Assembly: GCA_902763615.1 (NCBI GenBank)
Contig: CACWSX010000008.1
Coordinates: forward strand, 16,340-80,339
Length of the DNA stretch: 64,000 nucleotides
Direction: 5' to 3'
Origin: an uncultured Prevotellaceae bacterium
GTDB taxonomy: Bacteria > Bacteroidota > Bacteroidia > Bacteroidales > Bacteroidaceae
In this document: positions 43,462-52,173 of the stretch, piece by piece
Layout of the letters: each line of letters begins with the position of its first letter
Numbering within the stretch: position 1 is the first letter of the stretch
Notes under the pieces: generated by a model
What the model saw: only the letters and a program-made list of their open reading frames with translations
What the model was told of the DNA's origin: nothing
The model's database searches: none
Program-made: the position numbers and the translations under genes

Positions 43462-43865
43462 AAGAGGATGGCTCGTGAGCCGTCCTCTTTTTCTTGGATG
43501 CTCACTTTCACGGCATCCGAAGGCAATACTTCCTCTATCAGTTCCGGCCACTCTATCAGACAAAGCTCGCCTGAATAGAAATAATCCTCGAACCCCATGT
43601 CGTAGACTTCCTCCAACTTCTTGATGCGGTAGAAGTCGAAGTGGTAGATAGGGCTGCCTTGAGCTGTGTATTCATTGACAATGGCGAAAGTGGGCGAGGT
43701 GATGACGTCGTCGACGCCCAACGCCTCGCAGATGGCCTTGATAAACGTGGTCTTGCCGGCTCCCATATGGCCGTAGAAGGCAAACACAGTATGGTCGCCC
43801 ATGTTTTCGATAAATGTCCGCGCAGCCTCGTTGAGATGCGCTAAGTCTTGTATCTGTATTTCCAT
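43458..43865 (-). CDS. tsaE: tRNA t6A biosynthesis ATPase TsaE
   Basis: A 135-residue P-loop protein. Walker A is [10 protein letters not shown] near residues 32-41, with [10 protein letters not shown] and the [14 protein letters not shown] block, then LCLIEWPE, all TsaE (YjeE) marks. It helps TsaB/TsaD form N6-threonylcarbamoyladenosine on ANN-decoding tRNAs. It starts 3 bp after the porX stop and is the last gene of the aroA-sprE-porX operon. Its C-terminus ([10 protein letters not shown]) is encoded in the terminator hairpin of the convergent operon. Confidence 0.93.
   Translation of the reverse strand: MEIQIQDLAHLNEAARTFIENMGDHTVFAFYGHMGAGKTTFIKAICEALGVDDVITSPTFAIVNEYTAQGSPIYHFDFYRIKKLEEVYDMGFEDYFYSGELCLIEWPELIEEVLPSDAVKVSIQEKEDGSRAILF
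43462..43493 (+). terminator. Terminator of dnaE-trxA lying inside the tsaE coding end
   Basis: AAGAGGATGGCTC pairs with GAGCCGTCCTCTT (one G-T) around a two-base turn, followed by TTT. It overlaps the last 11 codons of tsaE on the other strand, so those codons serve a double purpose. Confidence 0.88.
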
Positions 43866-43868
43866 AAT

Positions 43869-45437
43869 CTATCTCTTTTTTCCTGTCATTGTCATTAGGG
43901 GGATAATCATCTCTTCCATCGAGATCCCTCCATGCTGGAAGGTGTCGCGATAGTAGCTCACGTAGTAGTTGTAGTTGTTGGGGTAGGCCAGGAAGGCATC
44001 CCCTGTCGCAAACACATACGTCGTTGAGAGGTTGGGCGCTGGCAGTTGCGCCTTCTGCGGTTCGCGGATGGTAAACAGACTCTTGTCGTCGTAACTCAGG
44101 TTCTTGCCCAACTTATAGCGTAGGTTCGTATTTGTGTTCCTGTCGCCAACAATCTTCACGGGTTGCGTACAGCGGATACTGCCATGATCGGTGGTCACAA
44201 TCACCTTGCAGTCCTCCTGTGCCAGCTGTCGGAAAAAATCGGCTATCACTGAGTGGCGGAACCAGGAGAGAGTGATTGAGCGATAGGCACTCTCGTTGTT
44301 GGCCAACTCGCGAACCATCTTAGATTCCGTACGGGCGTGACTCAGCATGTCGATGAAATTGAATACCACCACGTTCAGGTCATTCTTCCCGAGGTTCGCC
44401 ATCTGCTGCATCAGCTTGTCGGCATCGGAAGAATTGTTCACCTTATGATACGAGAAAGTGTTCTTCTTACGATAACGGTCGAACTGTGTCTGAATAAGCG
44501 GGGCTTCGTTCAGGTTCTTGCCTTCTTCTTCATCCTCATCCACCCAGAGGTCGGGAAACATCTGGGCAATCTTGTTGGGCATCAAACCTGAGAAAATGGC
44601 GTTGCGGGCATATTGCGTAGCGGTGGGAAGAATGCTGAAATAGAGGTCTTCCTCGATGTCAAACTGCTTGTTGAGTTCCTGGGCCAACATACGCCACTGG
44701 TCGTAGCGGAAATTGTCGAGCACCACCAGGAATACCTTCTTGCCCTCGCTCAATAGAGGGAAAACCTTGCTCTTGAATACTTCGGGGGAGAGCACAGGAC
44801 GGTCGCCTGTTGGCTTGGTGGGATCGAGAGAGGCAACCCAGTCCAGATAGTTCTTCTTGATGAACTTTGCGAAACCTAGGTTTGCCTCTTCCTTCTGCAT
44901 ACGGAGCATATCGGTCATGTTACTGTCTGTTGAGCTCAGCTCTAACTCCCAGTGCACGAGCTTCTTATATACCTCTACCCAATCCTGCCAGGTTCTGCAG
45001 TCCATAATCTGCATGGCTATCTGTTGGAACTGCTGCTGATACTGTGTCTGCGTTACCTCCGTCTCGATTTCCTCACGGTGGATGTTTTTCTTCAGCGTCA
45101 GCAGAATCTGGTTGGGATTCACGGGCTTGATCAGGTAGTCGGCAATCTTCTGGCCGATGGCCTGGTTCATGATGTCTTCCTCCTCGCTCTTGGTCACCAT
45201 CACCACGGGCAGGGTGGGGTGTATCTCCTTGATGCGCTGCAAGGTCTCAAGACCGCTGAGACCTGGCATCTGCTCATCAAGCAACACCAGGTCGAAATGG
45301 TGCTCACGACAGAGGTCGATGGCATCGGTGCCGTTGCTCACCGTCATCACGTCATAACCCTTACTTTCCAGAAACAAGCGCTGCGCCCGCAACTGCTCGA
45401 TTTCATCATCCACCCACAATAAATAGCCGTTGATCAT
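43869..45437 (-). CDS. porX: PorX-type response regulator with PglZ domain
   Basis: A 522-residue two-domain regulator. The receiver (1-120) has Asp54 in LVLLDEQMPG, acidic residues Asp10-Asp11 and Lys in LIKPVNP. A helical linker (130-210) follows. The PglZ/alkaline-phosphatase-like domain (about 230-522) has VVLDNFRYDQW, ILPTATQYARNAIFSGL with the metal-binding Thr, FIDMLSHAR, and VTTDHGSI. This is the PorX architecture; in Porphyromonas PorX acts with kinase PorY and sigma SigP on type IX secretion. It lies between sprE and tsaE. Whether a T9SS exists in this organism cannot be told from the window. Confidence 0.93.
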   Translation of the reverse strand: MINGYLLWVDDEIEQLRAQRLFLESKGYDVMTVSNGTDAIDLCREHHFDLVLLDEQMPGLSGLETLQRIKEIHPTLPVVMVTKSEEEDIMNQAIGQKIADYLIKPVNPNQILLTLKKNIHREEIETEVTQTQYQQQFQQIAMQIMDCRTWQDWVEVYKKLVHWELELSSTDSNMTDMLRMQKEEANLGFAKFIKKNYLDWVASLDPTKPTGDRPVLSPEVFKSKVFPLLSEGKKVFLVVLDNFRYDQWRMLAQELNKQFDIEEDLYFSILPTATQYARNAIFSGLMPNKIAQMFPDLWVDEDEEEGKNLNEAPLIQTQFDRYRKKNTFSYHKVNNSSDADKLMQQMANLGKNDLNVVVFNFIDMLSHARTESKMVRELANNESAYRSITLSWFRHSVIADFFRQLAQEDCKVIVTTDHGSIRCTQPVKIVGDRNTNTNLRYKLGKNLSYDDKSLFTIREPQKAQLPAPNLSTTYVFATGDAFLAYPNNYNYYVSYYRDTFQHGGISMEEMIIPLMTMTGKKR

Positions 45438-45468
45438 ATCTCTTACATCTTACATCTCACATTTCACA
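45438..45468 (-). repeat. TTACATC tandem spacer between sprE and porX
   Basis: The 31-bp gap is four imperfect copies of a 7-8-nt TTACATC/TCACATT unit. It is another in-operon tandem spacer. Confidence 0.6.
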
Positions 45469-48432
45469 TCACCAGAAGTCTTCGTCGAAGTCGAAGTCCT
45501 TGGCCTTCTTCTGTTTCTTCTTGTTCTGAGGCGCATCTTCTTCTTCCTCATCCTCGTCATCTGTCGTGCCAGACTTTGGCGTAGGAATATCCTCAGGATC
45601 CACCGCTTCGATGTCTTCCGGACGGATGAGCAGTTTGTCGCTACTCGTCTTCATAGGCACGAAGATATCCTCATAAAACTGTTCGTAGTCGTCGTAACTG
45701 AACTGTATGCCCAGCAACGGCAGGTTCACCTCGCTGATGATGAGGCTGCGACAACTCGCAATCTTCTCAGCCATCACCTCGTTGGCATACAACTGCCGGG
45801 CGTATTGCAGAGCCTCGTCATAATTCAGGAATCCGCTGATGAGCATGCGCTGAAGCCCGTTGTCCTCGTCGGTGGAAATTTCGAAGTTGCGTACCAGGAA
45901 GTTGGTGAAATTATAGCGTGCCATCTCAAACAGCAGCTGATTCTGATTCACACTGTCTGGCTCGTAGGCGAGGATGAAGACGAAACGTTGGTTGGGGTCG
46001 GCACTCAGCGTGTCGGCTTTCGTCGAGTCTGCCGTGAGGGTGATATCACGACGCGACCACACATCGCCGATGTCGAACTTACCGCCATGCAGCCTGCGAC
46101 CTTCCTGCACGCCTTTCACAATCATACCTGCCATCTCGGCCACCTCGCTCTTGGGGTGTTTTTCCACCACTTCCTTCAGTTGTTCCAGACAACCGTTGGC
46201 GTCGCCGTTGTTCAACCGGCTCAGACCGTCGATGAAGATGAACTTCGCGCGGTGCTCACCCATGGGGAATCTGTCGGCTGAGATGCGGGCATTACCGGCC
46301 ACATCACCAAACTTGTCGTCCTTGAAGGCTTGATAGGTGGCTGCATAGAGAGAGTCCTCAATATGGGTGCCGAAACGGGCATTGTCAGCATAATAGGGAT
46401 CGGAGAGCAGGGTGGTCCACTCGCTCTCAGGATGCTCGGCTTTCAGATGGCTCAGACAGGCTTCTGCCGTATCATGACGCCCTAAGCGCGAGTAGAGCAG
46501 GAAGAGGTGATACCACGCATCGTCGAGCTGCTCGTATTGGGGATAGTCTTTGGTCAGACGCAACAGTTGTTTCTCGCTGAGTTTCAGGTTGTCGAGACGG
46601 TCCTTGAAGATGATACCCGACTGCAACAGCGCCTCCTGGATGATGGCGTGACTCGTTGCCTTCTGATCTTCGCTGAAAGGAATCTGTGCCAGGTAGAATT
46701 CCCGGTTGTGGGGATCGTTGGCCAGGGTGTCAGAAGTAGCCTTCTCGCCCTTGATGCTGTCGCTGGAAACAGTACCCTGCGCGGTCAGAGAGTCGGATAA
46801 AGCGGCGTCTTCAGCGGTGTCGGAATGCTCAGCAGTCTCGCTATTTTGGTTGAGGTTCACTACCGTCTGGTTCAGTCGCTGCCAGTTGTCGGCATTTTGT
46901 CGCTGGCCCCACTGGCGCTGGAAAGTGGTCTTTCCCTGACTCACAGCGGTGGGGTTATAGAAATACCACTGTCCGCCGCTCTGCGCTTGGGTGGTTGGAC
47001 GCGTCGGCTGGTTGACGTTACCACGCTGTCCCACAGCCTGGTTCTTCTGCAACTGACGCTCTGCCTCTGCCATCTGCTCTGCCTCACGGGCCTCTTTCTC
47101 CTTACGCTTCAGCTCCTTGATCACACGGTCGATGGCATCTAGACGTTGCGCCTCGGGCATATCAGCCAGGGCGAGGAGCGAGTCCTGTAGATGAATGGCA
47201 TCGGTATGGGGTACGAGCTCGTCCAGCACCTTCGAGCGTTCCGACAACTCTTGATAGTCTTTACGGTCCTTGTCCAAAAGACCAATGGCCTCACCATAGC
47301 AGCGCTGAGCATCGTTGTATTTCTCCAACTGCCAGTAGAGATTGCCCAATGTGAGCAGCAGTACACCTTTCTCGATGCCGCTGCGGGTAGCCTTTTCATT
47401 ACCCTTCTCATAGGCAGCGATGGCATTCAGCGTGTCTTTCTGCATCAGGTGGATATTACCCATGGCGTAATACACCTGGTCGAGATAATCCTTGTTGTTA
47501 TCGTTGGATGCCATGCGTTTCAGACGACTGATCATCGCTTTGGCATTACCTTTGGCCATCACCTCTGTCTGGGCGATGCGGGCATTGAATTCCAGTTCGT
47601 ACGTGGGATGACAGCCGATGGCCTTGGCGAAGGCGTGCTCCGCCTCCACACGGTTGCCCAGCTCCTGCTGTATCTGACCCATGAGAAACCACTCGCGGGC
47701 TTTCTGCTGGTGACGACGCTCGTGCTTGATCACCTTGCGCAGATAGGGCACGGCCTTCTGGTAGTCCTTCGTGCGAATATAGTAGTCGGCGTAGGTGTAG
47801 TCCCAGTCCTTAACGGTACGGAAGTGCATCGAGTCGCGACTCATGTTGCGAATCACGTCCTCGGCATCGTAGAGCCAGTCGAGTTCGGTATAGCATTTCG
47901 CGAGCCACGCCTTAGCCATACCACTCTGCATGGGCTGTGTCTGGTAGAGACGTATCATATAGCTGAAGGTGGCTGCAGCCTCGTCGAAGGCTCCCTTCTG
48001 GAACTGCGACTTACCCAGCAGCATCCACGCCTTCCACAGAAAGGGATTGTATTCCTTGCGCCCAAGCCATTCCTTGTCTTTGTCGGTCTTCTTTTTGCCG
48101 CCTTTCCATTCGGGCTTGGCCTTGATGCTGTGACGACGGATGTCCTTTTCGGCCTTCTCGATGGCACGGTCGTATTGCCCGCTGCCTAGCGAGCGGCTGT
48201 CTTTGTTACCCACCATGTAGAGGGGAATCTGTTCGGTGAAATTGTCCTTGTTGCCCTTCTCCTTCTCCAGATTACCGTCGATGAAGGCCTGCTTGCCGTT
48301 GTAATAGATATTGTAACGGGCATTGAAACTGTGCCACCAGCGGGTGCCTGCCGTGTTCTTCTGCGTAGAACAGCCGGCCATCGTCAACAAAACGATGGCG
48401 CCTATGGTCCATATATGGGCAAATTTGCGCAT
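45469..48432 (-). CDS. sprE: SprE/PorW-type TPR lipoprotein
   Basis: A 987-residue lipoprotein (lipobox TMAGC, Cys20) that begins STQKNTAGTRWWHSFNARYN, the hallmark of the SprE/PorW family. Numerous tetratricopeptide repeats fill residues 130-430 (KAWMLLGKSQFQKGAFDEAA, VYYAMGNIHLMQKDTLNAIAAYEKG-like), with a Gln/Arg-rich linker around 450-520 and further TPRs to about 740. The C-terminal domain (QRFVFILAYEPDSVNQNQLLF) ends in an acidic-basic tail FDFDEDFW. In gliding or T9SS-bearing Bacteroidetes it is needed for secretion and motility. Here it lies in an operon with porX, as is common. Confidence 0.93.
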   Translation of the reverse strand: MRKFAHIWTIGAIVLLTMAGCSTQKNTAGTRWWHSFNARYNIYYNGKQAFIDGNLEKEKGNKDNFTEQIPLYMVGNKDSRSLGSGQYDRAIEKAEKDIRRHSIKAKPEWKGGKKKTDKDKEWLGRKEYNPFLWKAWMLLGKSQFQKGAFDEAAATFSYMIRLYQTQPMQSGMAKAWLAKCYTELDWLYDAEDVIRNMSRDSMHFRTVKDWDYTYADYYIRTKDYQKAVPYLRKVIKHERRHQQKAREWFLMGQIQQELGNRVEAEHAFAKAIGCHPTYELEFNARIAQTEVMAKGNAKAMISRLKRMASNDNNKDYLDQVYYAMGNIHLMQKDTLNAIAAYEKGNEKATRSGIEKGVLLLTLGNLYWQLEKYNDAQRCYGEAIGLLDKDRKDYQELSERSKVLDELVPHTDAIHLQDSLLALADMPEAQRLDAIDRVIKELKRKEKEAREAEQMAEAERQLQKNQAVGQRGNVNQPTRPTTQAQSGGQWYFYNPTAVSQGKTTFQRQWGQRQNADNWQRLNQTVVNLNQNSETAEHSDTAEDAALSDSLTAQGTVSSDSIKGEKATSDTLANDPHNREFYLAQIPFSEDQKATSHAIIQEALLQSGIIFKDRLDNLKLSEKQLLRLTKDYPQYEQLDDAWYHLFLLYSRLGRHDTAEACLSHLKAEHPESEWTTLLSDPYYADNARFGTHIEDSLYAATYQAFKDDKFGDVAGNARISADRFPMGEHRAKFIFIDGLSRLNNGDANGCLEQLKEVVEKHPKSEVAEMAGMIVKGVQEGRRLHGGKFDIGDVWSRRDITLTADSTKADTLSADPNQRFVFILAYEPDSVNQNQLLFEMARYNFTNFLVRNFEISTDEDNGLQRMLISGFLNYDEALQYARQLYANEVMAEKIASCRSLIISEVNLPLLGIQFSYDDYEQFYEDIFVPMKTSSDKLLIRPEDIEAVDPEDIPTPKSGTTDDEDEEEEDAPQNKKKQKKAKDFDFDEDFW

Positions 48433-48439
48433 CCTATAA

Positions 48440-48661
48440 TTAAACCTCTTTAGAGGTTGTTTTATTGTGTGATGCAGCGTCTTTTTGTCGTTTTTCCTCT
48501 AAAAGGCAGTGAATTTTGCAGTCTCCCTCATGGGCAGCGGTGCAGCTCGAGCAGTCGTGACTCACAGCAATGGTGTCGTCGCCCTTGTCAAAATGATTGG
48601 CTATCCAGGCGAAAATGCCCAGACCTACAATCATCCCGATACACACCAACGTAAACGTCAT
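48440..48661 (-). CDS. Small single-helix membrane protein with Cys cluster
   Basis: A 73-residue protein: one N-terminal membrane helix (residues 3-22), then HFDKGDDTIAVSHDCSSCTAAHEGDCKIHCLLEE with four cysteines and three histidines (fragment), and a lysine-rich tail. The Cys/His pattern suggests metal or Fe-S binding, unproven. Its ATG shares one base with the aroA stop (TAATG), implying coupling, and it precedes sprE by 7 bp. I do not recognise a named family. Confidence 0.75.
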   Translation of the reverse strand: MTFTLVCIGMIVGLGIFAWIANHFDKGDDTIAVSHDCSSCTAAHEGDCKIHCLLEEKRQKDAASHNKTTSKEV

Positions 48662-49923
48662 TAATCTTTGGTTTTTACTTCTATCTCAAAACCGGCTTCT
48701 TGCAGACTCTGCCAGAAGTGCGGATACGACTTTGTTACAACCTGCGGGTCGTTGATAATCAGACTGCCGGCCTTCATGGCGAAGGGGGCAAACGAGAGGG
48801 CCATGCGGTGGTCGTTGTAGGTGTCGATGCCTTCTTCCAGCGAGGGCTCGCAGCGCTCGCCGTCCCAGAAGAGCTCGCAGTCGTTTCGGTCGTGGAGCAC
48901 GTAGCCCAGTTTCCGCATCTCGCGCTTCATGGCCTCGATACGGTCGGTCTCCTTAATCTTCAGTGTGGCCAACCCCCTGAAGTGGAAGGGAATGTCGAGG
49001 GCGGCACAGGTCACAATCACCGTCTGAGCCAAATCGGGGGAGTTCACGAAGTCATATTCCATCTTGGGCACCTTGCGGCCATTGCATTTCAGTGTCACGG
49101 TCTGAGGCTTGCCCGAACTCTTCGACTGGAAGGTGGTCTTCACACCCAGCACGCTGAAGATATATCTTACCACCGAGTCGCCCTGCTTCGAACCGTCCAT
49201 CAGCCCGTTGAGTGTCACCTGAGCCTCACGGGCGCCACTCAGGGCGAGTATCTCATACCAGTAGCTGGCACCGCTCCAGTCGTTCTCTATCACGTAGTCG
49301 CGGTCCACATAGGGCTTGGGCTTCACGGTGATGGTGTCGTTGGCCGTCCATTCGGCATCGGCGCCGTATTCGCGCATCATCCATAGTGTCAGGTCGATGT
49401 AGGGCCTTGAGATGATGTCACCCGTCAACTTCAGTTCGAGACCCTTTTTCAGCACAGGGCCGATCATCAGAAGGGCCGAGATGTATTGCGAGCTTACGCT
49501 ACCTTCGATTTCGAGTTCTCCGCCCTCGATGGCCTGTCCGGTGATGCGGAGTGGGGGATAGCCCTCCTGGCCCACATAGGTGATGTCGGCACCCAGTTTG
49601 CGCAGAGCGTCAACCAGTATGCCGATGGGACGCTGCTTCATACGGGCTGTTCCCGTCAGCACGTGCGCCCCCTGCATCACACTCAGATAGGCCGTCATAA
49701 AGCGCATGGCGGTACCTGCGGCCTTGATGTCGATCTCTTCCGGCATATCGCGCAGGGCATGGAGAATCACCTTCGTGTCGTCACAGTCGGAAAGGTTTTC
49801 TGGCATCTGCTTACCACCGCTGAGCGCATAGATGATCAGGGCACGGTTAGAAATGCTCTTCGAGGCTGGCAGGCTCACCATCGTGTGTTGCAGTTTGGGA
49901 GCCTTGATAAGATATTGTGTCAT
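48661..49923 (-). CDS. aroA: 3-phosphoshikimate 1-carboxyvinyltransferase (EPSP synthase)
   Basis: A 420-residue enzyme of the shikimate pathway. Motifs are LPASKSISNRALIIYAL, DDTKVILHAL, AGTAMRFMTAYL, TGTARMKQRPIGILVDALRKLGAD (fragment), GSVSSQYISALLM and KETDRIEAMKREMRKLG, with DTYNDHRMALSFA near the C-terminus. These match the phosphoenolpyruvate and shikimate-3-phosphate sites of AroA. It heads a leftward operon aroA-small Cys protein-sprE-porX-tsaE, with a consensus promoter upstream. Confidence 0.95.
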   Translation of the reverse strand: MTQYLIKAPKLQHTMVSLPASKSISNRALIIYALSGGKQMPENLSDCDDTKVILHALRDMPEEIDIKAAGTAMRFMTAYLSVMQGAHVLTGTARMKQRPIGILVDALRKLGADITYVGQEGYPPLRITGQAIEGGELEIEGSVSSQYISALLMIGPVLKKGLELKLTGDIISRPYIDLTLWMMREYGADAEWTANDTITVKPKPYVDRDYVIENDWSGASYWYEILALSGAREAQVTLNGLMDGSKQGDSVVRYIFSVLGVKTTFQSKSSGKPQTVTLKCNGRKVPKMEYDFVNSPDLAQTVIVTCAALDIPFHFRGLATLKIKETDRIEAMKREMRKLGYVLHDRNDCELFWDGERCEPSLEEGIDTYNDHRMALSFAPFAMKAGSLIINDPQVVTKSYPHFWQSLQEAGFEIEVKTKD

Positions 49924-49952
49924 TTTTATGTTCTAGTCTTGATTTCGGGGTG

Positions 49953-49984
49953 CAAAGGTACACATTTTTATCAGTATAAGCAAA
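49953..49984 (-). promoter_or_regulatory. Promoter of the aroA operon
   Basis: TTTG (49984 to 49981), 20 bp, TACCTTTG (49960 to 49953) on the minus strand; full consensus. The leader is about 29 nt. Confidence 0.8.
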
Positions 49985-50031
49985 TCTGAAACAAAAAAAT
50001 ACGCATGAAAATGAAAAAAGTGGCCGGAAAA

Positions 50032-50063
50032 TTTGGTCAAACGGAAAATTGTGTGTACTTTTG
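50032..50063 (+). promoter_or_regulatory. Promoter of tRNA-Pro
   Basis: TTTG (50032-50035), 20 bp, then TACTTTTG (50056-50063). The tRNA begins 46 nt later. Confidence 0.8.
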
Positions 50064-50109
50064 CACCCGCATTTCGGCCAAAGGGTCGGTGCTAAGCTTT
50101 AAAAAGGAT

Positions 50110-50182
50110 CGGGATTTAGCGCAGTTGGTAGCGCACACGTCTGGGGGGCGCGAGGTCGCTGGTTCGAGTCCAGTAATCCCGA
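50110..50182 (+). tRNA. tRNA-Pro(GGG)
   Basis: A 73-nt cloverleaf. The acceptor CGGGATT pairs with AATCCCG, with discriminator A. The D-arm is GCGC/GCGC, the anticodon loop CTGGGGG has anticodon GGG, and the T-arm has loop TTCGAGT. The anticodon stem CACGT/GCGCG has one A-C mismatch (positions 28-42) and a T-G wobble next to the loop, which is slightly weak. CCA is not encoded. The mobile-looking module begins just downstream. Confidence 0.93.
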
Positions 50183-50192
50183 CAACCGCGAG

Positions 50193-50228
50193 AGTTAAGG
50201 TGCTGATTTTCAGCACCTTAACTTTTTT
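50193..50228 (+). terminator. Terminator after tRNA-Pro
   Basis: AGTTAAGGTGCTGA (50193-50206) pairs perfectly with TCAGCACCTTAACT (50210-50223), with loop TTT, and is followed by TTTTT. Confidence 0.93.
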
Positions 50229-50667
50229 AATACCCAAATTTGCACAACACTTGCACAACATCTCCTTTGCCCGAACATGCGAATCCCCTTTATATACGGA
50301 ATGTACGCATAGTTCAGAAACCGTTTTGTGTAATATCGTGTAAAGTCGGTATTTACATTCGTTAACGGTGTTTTTGCATTTGTTTACATGCATTTTGTAT
50401 GTTGATGACTCCCGAATATATGGCTTCGGTTGTGCAAATTTTAAGCAAAATCAAAATTTGCACAACCGATTTTTCGATTATTTTGGATAGGAAGGTTACA
50501 TATATTTACCCCAAAATACAATCTTCTTTGCTTTGGTGGTATGTAACCCTACTGATGGTCACAAAAAGGGCGTGAATGCTGCCAAATCCCTTCCGATAAT
50601 TGAATTTTTCCAGATTTGCTACCCTAGGATTGTATGGCAACGATTCACACCTATATACCTATATATA
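50229..50667. other. Gene-free junction between tRNA-Pro and rep
   Basis: No credible gene in 439 bp. It contains the motif TTTGCACAAC at 50239-50248 with a near copy CTTGCACAAC directly behind, and a third copy within the right arm of the inverted repeat at 50426-50469. A separate pair GGTTACATA (50494-50502) and TATGTAACC (50540-50548) is inverted over 37 bp. The TTGCACAAC copies could be recombinase-binding or attachment remnants beside the tRNA; that is inference. Confidence 0.5.
50426..50469. repeat. 17-bp perfect inverted repeat
   Basis: TCGGTTGTGCAAATTTT (50426-50442) and its exact complement (50453-50469) enclose a 10-nt loop, followed by TTTTTCG. It could be a strong rightward terminator or a recombination or replication site. 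Its arms contain the TTGCACAAC motif seen near the tRNA. Confidence 0.9.
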
Positions 50668-51960
50668 TTAGCGAGGAAACAGTTCCTGCTGCTTATAAAC
50701 CTGTTTGTAGTTCTTCGGTGGCTCAATCGACCAGCCGTATTCCTTCAGATTCTCTTGAAGAGCGTATTCTATGATGTTGTTCCGCTTGTATTGTTTGGTT
50801 CCCTTCTTGAACTTCGGCTGTTTCTCCTTTTCCAGAATCACTTGGATCACCTGCGTATAACTGTCGTAACACTGCCTGGCCTCCTTGTTTATTATTCCCA
50901 TGTAGTACGTCAGTTCCCGTCTGCTCAGGTACTTCGAGAGCAATGAGATGACGATTTCCTCCTGCCTGTCCGCACCGTAGAAGATATTCGCATGCAGCTT
51001 CTGCTGGGGTGTTTTCCGTTTCTTCTCAATATATTCCGGCTCATAAGGCCATAATTCTTCGTCACCCTTTTGCCAAGGCCTGCAAAGCCCTTCCTTCGGA
51101 TTCTCGCGTGTATAGACGTAGATGATGATCGATGATGTCTTGCCGCCCTTGCCCTTCCGAGGCCCTGCCTGATAATCGAACCAAACATTCGAGGCATGAA
51201 ACATAAACAGGTCGTAAAGCTCATTCTGAGCCACCTGAAGGATATTACTTCGGATGTCCTTATAGCTTTCGTACGACGATTCCTGCAAGACCCGTCCTGT
51301 CTTCTTATCCCTGATTTCATTCAGGTTGAACAGCACCCGGAAATACTCCATTGCTATCGGCACAACACGCTTTTTGTACACGTTTCCCGTCGTTTCCTCC
51401 TGACCGTCGCTGAATCTGTAGTCGCCGCCGTATTTGCAACACAGCTCATACAGCTTCTGTGTGTACTTCGACCTCAGCCGCATGGCCGTACCGAGGTCAA
51501 ACGTTGTGAAGTTCTGCGTCAGGTTGATCAGCAGCGGCATAATCTCCGGCGAGATTCGTATGGCGTAGATATCCTTCTCCTCATCGTAGAAGAATGTGTC
51601 CACCCAGTGAATGCGGCCCACGATGACACTGCCGTTCGGTCTGTGATAAGTGATTGGGAAGAACTTCATGCCCAGTTTTGTGAGCACGTCGTATGTATAC
51701 CTGATGTTCTTCTGGCCACCGATGATTCCCAGGTCACGGTCGGTCATGTAGAAGTACAGCTCCTTCCAGTTCTCTGGCACGTTCAGGCCGTTCTCCACGT
51801 ATTTATGCTTCACCACGCCCGTAATGAAGTACATCACCCGCCTCTCCAGCAAACTGCAGGAGATGGGTGAACTGATAAGGTCGTTGCACCATGTTACTGG
51901 TTCGTGTTCGATCGAGGCCAGTTCCGCAAGCCTGATCGTATCTTGTTTCTGCCGAGGCAT
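50668..51960 (-). CDS. Rep_3/RepB-family replication initiator protein
   Basis: A 430-residue initiator. Two winged-helix domains are typical: the first around 20-160 (LISSPISCSLLERRVMYFI, YFYMTDRDLGIIGGQKNIRYTYDVL, fragment) and the second around 165-290 (FDLGTAMRLRSKYTQKLYELCCKY, VPIAMEYFRVLFNLNEI). These proteins bind iterons and open the origin of theta-replicating plasmids; five iterons lie upstream here. The C-terminal 130 residues are a helical extension ending KQVYKQQELFPR. It is transcribed from TTTG-N20-TATCTTTG through a leader of about 157 nt. The presence of rep between chromosomal genes suggests an integrated plasmid or a mobilizable element with its own replication. Confidence 0.9.
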   Translation of the reverse strand: MPRQKQDTIRLAELASIEHEPVTWCNDLISSPISCSLLERRVMYFITGVVKHKYVENGLNVPENWKELYFYMTDRDLGIIGGQKNIRYTYDVLTKLGMKFFPITYHRPNGSVIVGRIHWVDTFFYDEEKDIYAIRISPEIMPLLINLTQNFTTFDLGTAMRLRSKYTQKLYELCCKYGGDYRFSDGQEETTGNVYKKRVVPIAMEYFRVLFNLNEIRDKKTGRVLQESSYESYKDIRSNILQVAQNELYDLFMFHASNVWFDYQAGPRKGKGGKTSSIIIYVYTRENPKEGLCRPWQKGDEELWPYEPEYIEKKRKTPQQKLHANIFYGADRQEEIVISLLSKYLSRRELTYYMGIINKEARQCYDSYTQVIQVILEKEKQPKFKKGTKQYKRNNIIEYALQENLKEYGWSIEPPKNYKQVYKQQELFPR

Positions 51961-52118
51961 AATCTTCTTTTGCTGTTTCCGTAGCTACGGATGTTCATCA
52001 TTCATGCTTTGCTCTACCCGACGGATCGCAGTCCGCTTCCGACGGCCGCTGTCCGACTGGCTCTTGTTACGAAATCAAAGTAAAGCACAAATTAAAGTCG
52101 TCCGTAACTAAGACGCTG
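51961..52118 (-). promoter_or_regulatory. Foldable 5' leader of rep
   Basis: About 157 nt separate the rep -7 box from its ATG. On the minus strand the leader shows GTTACG...CGTAAC, CAGTC...GACTG, TGCTTT...AAAGCA and the perfect hairpin TCCGTAGCTACGGA shortly before the start codon. No open frame of note lies in it. Copy-number control by RNA structure is plausible. Confidence 0.55.
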
Positions 52119-52150
52119 CAAAGATAGTGTTTTTCCCCGAAACCACCAAA
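52119..52150 (-). promoter_or_regulatory. Promoter of rep
   Basis: TTTG (52150 to 52147), 20 bp, TATCTTTG (52126 to 52119) on the minus strand; full consensus. It abuts the iteron array (first iteron 52174), so Rep binding could repress its own transcription. Confidence 0.85.
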
Positions 52151-52173
52151 TCGCCCGAGAGCCGTGTCCTGTG

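Noticed and set aside
45430-46281. 283-residue plus-strand open frame and further long plus-strand frames across 46.5-48.2 kb
   Set aside because: Antisense shadows of sprE, which has a clear lipobox and TPR pattern.
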